NCBI GenBank assembly: GCA_029721435.1
Contig: CM056592.1
Span: 36,405,611-36,469,610 of the forward strand
DNA from: Gymnothorax reevesii
Lineage: Eukaryota > Chordata > Actinopteri > Anguilliformes > Muraenidae
DNA length: 64,000 bases
Reading direction: 5' to 3'
This document shows positions 55,710-64,000 of this stretch, one piece after another (positions within the stretch are counted from its first letter, which is position 1; the number at the start of each line of letters is the position of its first letter). The notes under the pieces are model-generated. The model had not been told where the DNA came from, did not search any database, and was given only the letters and a program-made list of their open reading frames with translations. The translations under genes and the position numbers were made by a program.

Positions 55710-57109
55710 CAATGCCAATTCTGAAATAGTTGGGACAAAATGTAAATTGTGAATAAAATCAAAACGCAATGACTTTCAAATCACACCTGCCAGTATTTTA
55801 TTCACAGTAGAACAGAGATAACACAGCAAATGTTAAAAGTGAGAAATTTTACAATTGTATCCACAAAATGAGCTCATTTCAAACTTGATGGCTGCTACAG
55901 GTCTCAAAAAAGTTGGGACAGGGGCCTGTTTACCATAGTGTAGCATCCCCTCTTCTTTTTAGCACAGAGTGGACGCGTCTGGGCATTGAGGAGACTACTT
56001 TCTTGAGTTTAGCCATTGGAATTTGATCCCACACCTTTTTTAATACAGACTTCCAGCTGCTGGAGAGTTTTGGGTCTCCTTTGGCGGACTTTTCATTTAA
56101 TCATGCGGCACATTTTCTCAATCGGTGAAAAATCAGGACTGCAGGCAGGCCAGTTCAGCAAACGGATTCTTCTACGACAAAGCCATGCTGTTGTAATAGC
56201 TGCAGTATGTGGTTTTGCATTCTCCTGCTGAAATACACAAGGCTTTGCCTGGAATAGATGTCGTCTGGAGGTGAGCATATGTTGCTCTAAAGCCTTTATA
56301 TACCTTTCAGCATTCATTGTGATTTTTAAAACATGCAAGTGTCCCACACCATGTGCACTAATGCACCCCCATACCATCAGAGATGCTGGCTTTTGAACTG
56401 AAAGTTGATAATAGGAGGGGTGGTCTTTATCCTCTTAAGCTCGGACGCCCATGATTTCCAATAAGAATGTCAAATTTGGACTCGTCTGACCACAGGCCAC
56501 TTTGCCACAGTCCATTTTAAATGAGCCTTGGCCCACAGAACACAGCGGCGCTTCTGGATCATGCTCAACAATGGCTTCCTTTTTGCATGATAGAGTTTTA
56601 GGTGGCATCTGTAGATGGCATGGCGGACTGTGTTTACAGACAGTGGTTTCTAGAAGTATTCCTGGGCTCATTTAGTAATGTGAATGACAGAATCATGCTG
56701 GTGATTTTTTTTTTTTTTTTTTTTAAACAAGCCTTCAGGGGTTGGAGAGCCTCTGGCCATCTTCTGAGAGACTCAGCCTCTCTAAGACATCCATTTTATG
56801 TCCAATCATGTTACACACCTGATGCCAGTTTATGTAATTACTTACTAAATGTTCCTTCAGCTGATGCTCTTCTATATGAATAGCTTTTTCAGCCCTTTTT
56901 TGCCTGTGTTCCAACTTTTTTGAGATCTGTTGCAGCCTGAAAATTTGAAAAGAGCTCATTTTGTGGATTAAAAACGTAAAATGTCTCAGTTTCAACATTT
57001 GAAATGTTATCTATATTGTAAATGACATATTGGCTCAATCTGAAAGTCATTGCATTTTGATTTTATTCACAATTTACACTTCGTCCCAAATGTTTCGGTA
57101 TTGGGGTTG
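55710..57109 (-). mobile_element. Tc1-like transposon, decayed
   Basis: 1,400 bp, flanked by TA (55708-55709 and 57110-57111). Inverted ends carry GTTGGGAC and the shared stretch GTGAATAAAATCAAAA. The minus strand at 56377-56093 keeps the transposase region [27 protein letters not shown] and PDFSPIE. A poly(T) tract at 56706-56724 and frameshifts break the rest. It is related to the element at 30831-32444. Confidence 0.88.
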
Positions 57110-57333
57110 TAGCTACTAGATATTTATCTTTCCAGTTTATGGGTATTTGCTTTGGCTTGATGCTTATAATTTTGGTCAGGTTATTTCTAGAACAAAGGAG
57201 GCAACCAAAGATTTGTTAAATACAGTACACTGAGTGGCGTCTTTTATTGATAGTATCCAACAGGGGTTGTGTTAATGCAGAATCCTGCATATTTCGAGTG
57301 TACGGAGACCTGAAAAGCAGGGAAATCAATATA

Positions 57334-59002
57334 CAGTGAGGTGCAAAAATTTGGGCACCCCTGGTTTAAATGTCTGTTACAATTAATCTCCAAGTCATTG
57401 AAAGCAAACCTGAACACTACACTAAATACTACAGAGTTAAACATCACACCTTCCTGCAAATTAAAAAGCAAGGTTTCTTTTTATAAAAATATTTCTGAGT
57501 TTTTAAATGATAAGAAAGGAAAAAGGGCCCTGTGCAAAAGTTTGGGAACCCTTTGGATTATTCTTTGTTACCTTTTTAAGCCGATGATTAGTATGGCGCA
57601 GACCCAGGTGATTTACTTGTTAGGGCTTCAGTGAGTCAGGTGAATATAATTCCAGGGTTGAACTTTATATGCTGAAGTAACTCTATGACTTCTAATGCAT
57701 CCAACTGTGGTGGCTGTTGTCTGGTGTGAAAAACCATGTGTTCCTCTAAACAGTTGTCCAAGGATGTCAAAATCAAGATGATTCACTTCCACCAACAAGG
57801 AGAGGGCTACACAAAAACTCTCGCAACATTTCAAACTACCCATTTCTACTGTCAGAAACATTGTTAGAAAATGGAAAATCAATGGAACAATTGAAGTCAA
57901 GGCAAGATCTGGAAGACGAGTAAAAGTAAGTAAAAGTAAGTAAAAATTTCAGATGGAATGGCCCGAGATCTGGTGAGAAATGCTCAGAAGAACCCGCACG
58001 TCACTGCAAAAGAGCTGCAAATAATTGTAGCAGACACAGGTCTAGTTGTTCACAGGACAACAATACAGCGTATCTTAAACAACAAAGACTCACATGGCAG
58101 AGTTGCAAGAAAGAAGCCTTTCCTACAACCTCAACACAAAATTAAGCATCTGAAGTATGCAAAAGAAAGGATTGAGGTTTCTCAAGGTTATTGGAACAAT
58201 GTGCTTTGGATTGACGAAACCAAATTTGAACTTTTTGGCCAAACCAAAGAGGGTATGTTTGGAGTAAAAAGGGTGAAGTATTTGTAGAGAAGAACATGTT
58301 GCCAACTGTTAAGCATGGAGCTGGATCTATTATGCTTTGGGGTTGTGTAGCGGCTGGGGGCCACGGGCAATATTGAGCGGGTGGAGGGAAGAATGGATTC
58401 CACCCAATATCAAGACATTCTAGAGGCTAATGTTCAAAGCTCAGTCCAGAAATCGATATTGAAGAGACGTTGGGTATTCCAGCAAGGCAATGACCCGAAG
58501 CATACCTCAAAATCCACCACAAAGTACCTCAAGGAAAGACGGATGAAGGCTTTGGAATGGCCATCACAGTCCCCAGACTTGAATATTATTGAAAATCTGC
58601 GGAGAGACCTCAAACATGTCGCACATGCAAGAAGGCCGAAAAATATTTCTGAGCTAGAGGTGTTTTTTCAGGAAGAATGGGGAAAAATTCCCAAAAACAA
58701 GAATGGAAAGACTCTTAGCTGGCTACAGGAAGCGTTTGCAAGCTGTTATAGCTGCCCGAGGAGGAGTTACAAAGTACTAGCTGACAGGGTTCCCAAACTT
58801 TTGCACAAGGCCTTTTTCCTTGTTTTATTTATTTTGAAACTGTGAAAAGTTTAAAAATAAAAATTATTCTTGCCTTAAAATGTGATGAAATGTGTCATGT
58901 TTAACTTTATTTGCATGTAGTTTAAGGTTTGCTTTCAATCACTTGGAGATTAATTGTAACTGACATTTAAACCAGGGGTGCCCAAATTTTTGCACCGCAC
59001 TG
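57334..59002 (+). mobile_element. Tc1-like transposon, nearly full length
   Basis: 1,669 bp between TA dinucleotides (57332-57333 and 59003-59004). Ends CAGTGMGGTGCAAAAATTTG are inverted copies, and the similarity continues for about 90 bp (to CAAACC). The plus strand encodes a transposase in pieces: the helix-turn-helix region near 57780-57930, the catalytic part 57958-58287 (VLWIDETKFELFGQ) and 58381-58845 (VFQQGNDPKHTSK, SPDLNIIENL). Confidence 0.93.
57958..58845 (+). pseudogene. Tc1-like transposase pseudogene
   Basis: Frames 57958-58287 and 58381-58845 are the same reading frame, but the stretch between them is read only through two compensating shifts. The expected D-N and D-E catalytic residues are visible (the D of WIDE, the ND in QQGNDPKH, the E of IIENL). 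The product would not be made as one protein. Confidence 0.88.
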
Positions 59003-60439
59003 TATTATGTTCTGCAAACACAGATATTGGTGTTAATTCTACTAACAAAAAAGACAGTGACCCAGACGTGAACTTAAAAGTAGTTACTCCTGCCTCTTTG
59101 GGCCGATAAACTTTAGCATCTGTCATCCTTTATAGTTCATTAATCATAATATTTATTCAGCAGTGGGCAGCATTGCAAGACTCAAACCACATGACTATGA
59201 ATGTGAAATCAGAAGCAAAGAGTCAATACTCTTACCCTGAAATTTTACTTCTGTGTGTTTTCTTAATTGAAGCCAATTAAAAATGTATCAAAAATATGAA
59301 CTTAGGAACAAAAACAAGTCTTTAGAATAAATTATCAAGGCTAATTATTAATGTACTGTTATTGTGTTTTGCTCTGCATGAAGTGTATTCAGAAATAAAT
59401 TTGAGCCTTACCACCTTCTCAGCGAGCCGTCATTGTCATGTTGCCTATATTTTCCTCTTTCTTCCATGGACAAACCTTTTAGAAACTTGGACAGTTTGCT
59501 CAGAGAAGGTGCATGTTGTAAATATTTGTCATTGGTTTCCTACGATGAAAATAAATCTTGTTTGTTGTACAACAAGTCACGATCATGTTGATATGAAACA
59601 AAAACTTTTTTTTTTACCCTAATATATTGATGTATACATTTTTGGAAAGGTATTAACCTAAATTTTCATGAATTGATAATATGTTTGTGAAATATCTTGT
59701 CTGGTAAAAATATTCACGACTGAAGTTGGGCTGTGATACTGTAATCAATGAAATTAATCATTTCAATTAAAACAAAAATAGAAGTAATTTATTTTTGTTG
59801 CTAAACTAGGAATGTAAAGTCGCAATCATACGAAATAGTCACTATTTTGTATCTGAAAACGGTGTATAATTATATATTTTTGTATGGTATATAATTGTAA
59901 AAATAGTTTATTTTGTAAACTCATCCATGGTATGCCTAAATATATAGGTGATATCATGTACATATTGTAAATAAATACAGTAAGAATCTACACTGTGTCT
60001 TTGTCCATGTGTTACTTATTCAAAAAGTACCAGTCATCGCTTCCAAAAAAATCCCCCAATTTTCCCAAAATTTTTTTTGATATTTCCACACCTGGACATC
60101 CTAATAAACCCTTCTAGACATGGTATAAAATAATAACTTTGGAAAAAAATCTTTAAGGAACATGCACCTGGGAGTTGAAAAAAAAAGTGAAAATTTTGAT
60201 GTTAATTTTGTGTCCATGTGTTCCAGAGTATATGAGACCCCTAAAATGAAAGTGGCCTATTTTATGATTTTACCTTTTCCTGCATATTATCACCTCTCCA
60301 AAATGGAATAGATTGCATCTTTATGATAATTAGTTCAGAAGTTTTGGACAAAAATATGATGGAGAAGTAGTTGACTGTCCACGTGTTACCATCATGACTT
60401 GGCCCAAGAATGCTCTGCCGGTGCACGTGAATGCTATGT

Positions 60440-60840
60440 TCACGGTGGCATAGTGGTTAGCACTATTGCCTCACAGCAAGAAAGTTGTGGGTTCGAATCC
60501 GGCCTGGGGCCTTTCTGTGTGGAGTTTGCATGTTCTCCCCGTGTTTGCGTGGGTTTTCTCCGGGTACTCCGGTTTCCCCCACCCACAAAACATGCAATAT
60601 AGGAATACTGTATGGCTGTGTGTGAATGTTGTGTGGTGGTCGGAGGGGCCGTAGGCGCATACTGGCAGCCACGCTTCTGTCAGTCTGCCCCAGGGCAGCT
60701 GTGGCTACAAAAACGTAGTTTACTACCATCAGAGTGTGAATGTGTGAGTGAATGAATAATGTATCCATTGTGAAGCGTCTTTGAGTGCCCAGAAAGCAGA
60801 AAAGCGCTTTATAAAATTGATGCATTATTATTTATTATTA
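60440..60840 (+). mobile_element. tRNA-derived SINE, near full length
   Basis: tRNA-like head with A-box TAGTGGTTAGC (60451-60461) and perfect B-box GGTTCGAATCC (60490-60500), then the conserved body GTGTGGAGTTTGCATG and CTCCGGTTTCCCCC, and a LINE-like tail ending AAAAGCGCTTTATAAAATTG with ATT repeats. Same family as 22234-22470. Confidence 0.85.
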
Positions 60841-63504
60841 TAGTACTACTTAATATTCTGAGTTTTAAGTTAGCTAGTCGTGTTTTGTTCTCAACGTTGG
60901 AAGCCACATCTCAGCTGTCGGATTTTAGTTATTTCCTCATGATTACGTCTGAGAAATTGGGAATGTCATTGGGGTTTTTTTTTTTTTTAATTTTTTTTGG
61001 TGGCGTGTGCCCCTAATATGGATGAATGTATATGAAGCATGCGCACAAATTGCATAGCAGTCTAGCTGTACAAATAATACATTGGTGTTTTTGTGAAGTG
61101 ATGTTACTGTTTGCTGTACCAATAGGAATACAGCCGAGTCATCCGAGGGCTGAGCTCAGTTGTCCTTTGACGCACGTCCTAAATTTAAATTACTCGCCAT
61201 TTTAAATAATTTATTTCGAGCACAGACACAAATTGTCAGCTCATTTTATCCCACGTCTGTTAAGATGTCATAACTTGTGGGGCGCATAAATGTATTTTAC
61301 GATCATCCAATGTTGGCATATTCAGACAAAATTAAATTTACTTTACACTTAAATTGAAATCTAGGTTTTCAAATCTCTTTTGTCCAAGAGACAAAAGATT
61401 TCACACGGCACTGCAACCACTTTGATCTATTTTTCTCTGGGTTTTTTTTTTTTTTTTTTTAAATATTTATCTGTCATCAGGCTGGAGTGGATTAGAGAGG
61501 CATTGAGGAAACAAGGCTGTGTGTTAATCAGCACCACCTGTCTAGTAAAGTGAAACTAAACATGAAACAAAGAATTGGAATTTTATCCCATTTTATATTC
61601 TGAAGAATATGCACTCCCTCACTGTTAGTCAGAAATGTTCTCCAGAAAACCGTGAGCTAAATGCTGCTGAATATTTTTAGATTATGGAGATCAGCATTCA
61701 CTGAAGATATTTTGACGGGTACCAACACACATTCACATATTTTGTGATTGAGCAGACTGGACACCATAGAGAGTCGGGGAGGCAAAAGTTTATTTCTGTC
61801 ATTGAGGGTAAAACGGAGCTGTTGAAGATGAGCCCCAGCTCCGTGTATGTTTTTGATAATTGTCATTATGCTGTAATATTTTGTGGCACTTCATCGGTAT
61901 CTATTGTAAAAACTGCAATGTGAAAAGGCCATTTAAGGATATGCATTGAAAAGTTGCTTCTGTCATTGTGCTGTGTATCTATAACATTATTTGGATGCAT
62001 TTTATCTCCACCCCCTTATTTCCCAGTGTACAGGAATGGCTGTAAAAGTGATTACTGGAACAATGGTAAAATCCAGGCTAGCGCACAATGCATTTTTCCT
62101 GTTCGTGTCTGCATCTGTCGGGGCATATGGTTTTTTTTTTTTTTTTGTGTGTGTGTGAGGAGAAGCGGTATTCAGGCCTTGCGTAATCAGGTCCGGGGGT
62201 GTTTAAGATTAGGAATGAGGACAAGCCTTGTGTGGGCTGGAGATTTGGGATGCCTGCTGCACTTCCCTCAGCCACACAGCCAATCACATCGCCGTAGATA
62301 ACGATGGAAAGAGGCCGCATGCTCGCTGGAAAAGCAATTGTTCTGTTCCGTTTGGTTTTCCACAGGTCTGAGAGGATTTTCCAGTAACCTGAAGCCTATA
62401 AATAATGTAAAATGGTCTGAGATTAATGGTGATTTGAAATGTTCGTGTCTTCCATCCAATAACGCGCTGGCACCTCATCCAGTCGACTTTTTTTGTTTTG
62501 GTCCCGCGCTACAAGCCCAAACCGGACAAGGGCGAGTCGATACATACATGAAATCTTCTGCAAACAGACCATTGGGTGGCTTAGGGAATAGAACAAGAGC
62601 TGAGCACTGGTGTGAAATGAGACCTCATGCTCTAGAAGTGGGCGATGGATGGGTTTGACGATATGTCGCGAGAATCGGGTGTCAGAATTAGAGTTCGACT
62701 GTGCAGTCCATACTGGCAGTGAAAAAAAAATGTGTTTGCAGTAATGCATGAGTGCAAAACATTTGCTCTAAAACATGGCTGGAAATTAAGCAGGGCCCAC
62801 TGACTGACCCAGTGCTGCAATGAAATTACATGGTCCCAGCCAGTTGATAGACTTTTCACTTGCCTAAACATGCTAGAACCATGATTGCATCTCCCCGATG
62901 ACTATTGTCGGTAGATAATATGATTAGTTCTGGGGCTGCCGCCACAGAGATTTTCTTTTCTGGGCTCTGGAAGCCACAATTATTCCAGGAATTTTTTTCT
63001 AATTTTGCTCAGGAAAAGATATTTATTTGGCAATGCTCAATACCAATTTTCAGCAATTTTGGACGTCCAATATGGCTGCCGGCGGCCATTTTGTCCGAAA
63101 TTTGAGGATCGGGTAGATGCACAACTCGGTCCCTGTGGCGACCGGGTTATCTAGTTACTATTGGATACTTATTCTCCTCTTAATTCATGTTCTGTTGTGA
63201 TGAGGAGGAAAAATGTGCACATCTATTATCCAAAATTCTCAATTCACTGCAACAGGCACGACTGATTTCCAATGCGGTTACCAATATTAGGATCAAATCC
63301 CCCCCGATTTGATATGGATGTATTGACTGGCGTTATAATATTAACACATTTTTCTTGCAAAGATCCCTCAATATTCATAAACAAACACTTGTGACAAAGA
63401 TATGTAATGGGGATGTCAGTATGGCAACATCTTTATTGTCCGAAATGATATCAGTGCACTGAAATGGTAAACTTGATTGGGAATTTAATAACTATTAACA
63501 CATA

Positions 63505-63531
63505 TGTATATATATATATATATATATATAT
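63505..63531. repeat. (TA)n microsatellite
   Basis: About 13 TA units. Confidence 0.95.
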
Positions 63532-64000
63532 CCCCTCAAATGGAACAACTTATAGATGACCCCGCTGATATATTCATGTTTCGCAAAAACAAGTTTTTGT
63601 ATTGGCTTATGTGGGACAACTTGTATGTCTATACTGATATATCGGTGATATGCTAATGCTGACTGATAAATCAATTAGGCTGCTGTTGTGATATATTGAA
63701 TACCTACCCCTTTTGTGTTCGCCCATAGTTGACCAAGCTGAAGCTCACTCAGGTCAGCCGGGTGTCTCATTGCTAACTGATCTACTGAAATTTGTAGAGC
63801 TAACTGACAGCCAATGATATGAGGAAGTTCCTTTTAATCTACGTAGCATTGCCGTCATTTTCCTGTCTAATCATCTTCTATCTAGTTGATGCAGGTATCA
63901 TTGTTGAGGTGCTTGCTAAATTTGTCTTTCTGAGAGTACTGCTCAAATATAATGACTGCTACCCCAATGCCTCTGGTACATTGACAACAGATGTGGACTC

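Larger units (their letters stand above)
54529..64000 (+). other. ubald2: ubald2 intron 2, at least 9.4 kb
   Basis: From the donor after exon 2 to the window end no sequence matching the family's third exon was found. The intron holds two Tc1-like elements and a SINE listed separately. Stretches 54529-55709, 59005-60439 and 60841-64000 contain nothing I can name except simple runs. Confidence 0.7.

Noticed and set aside
61954..62301. Open frame in ubald2 intron 2 considered as the missing third exon
   Set aside because: The translation does not contain the Pro/Ser-rich UBALD C-terminal sequence and lacks a suitable acceptor.

Overview
The window is vertebrate nuclear DNA, most probably from a ray-finned (teleost) fish. 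The genes are intron-rich with GT-AG splice sites. The non-coding space is crowded with Tc1-like DNA transposons, hAT- and Harbinger-like MITEs, tRNA-derived SINEs, an L2-type LINE remnant and a probable solo LTR, a repertoire typical of teleosts. There is no prokaryotic gene structure and no CRISPR array. The species cannot be named from what I can see.

Three protein genes were reconstructed by reading splice junctions. (1) foxj1 (minus strand, 6326-9026): two coding exons giving 490 aa, with the fork-head domain split by the intron inside recognition helix 3; this is the master transcription factor for motile cilia. (2) rnf157 (minus strand, 13726-47312): a RING E3 ubiquitin ligase of the MGRN1/RNF157 family. 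It is complete in 19 coding exons, all phase-compatible, and encodes 693 aa. (3) ubald2 (plus strand, from 49042): the first two coding exons (59 aa) of the UBA-like-domain protein. Its third exon must lie beyond position 64000, so the last intron exceeds 9.4 kb. From memory, the order FOXJ1-RNF157-UBALD2 with UBALD2 divergent from RNF157 is the same as in human 17q25, so this is a conserved synteny block.

Layout: 1-3.8 kb intergenic with one tandem-structured interspersed repeat; 3.8-9.0 kb foxj1 and its probable 3' UTR; 9.0-13.7 kb foxj1 upstream region (a cluster of forkhead, CCAAT and X-box-like motifs near 10.15 kb) and a MITE; 13.7-47.3 kb rnf157; 47.3-49.0 kb divergent rnf157/ubald2 promoter region containing a perfect CRE; 49.0-64.0 kb ubald2 exons 1 and 2 and long introns. 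Rnf157 introns 1 and 2 (11.2 and 6.9 kb) hold most of the mobile DNA. The ubald2 introns hold two Tc1-like elements back to back and a third broken by two MITEs.

No new multi-gene system was found. The observations most worth a second look are: a 634-bp foldback element in rnf157 intron 8; a six-unit ~148-bp tandem array carrying nuclear-receptor half-site pairs in rnf157 intron 1; a PSAP motif in Rnf157 where MGRN1 has its TSG101-binding motif; a 105-bp near-perfect palindrome in intron 4; and the motif cluster upstream of foxj1. All recognition of families is from memory of protein and repeat families; no database was searched.
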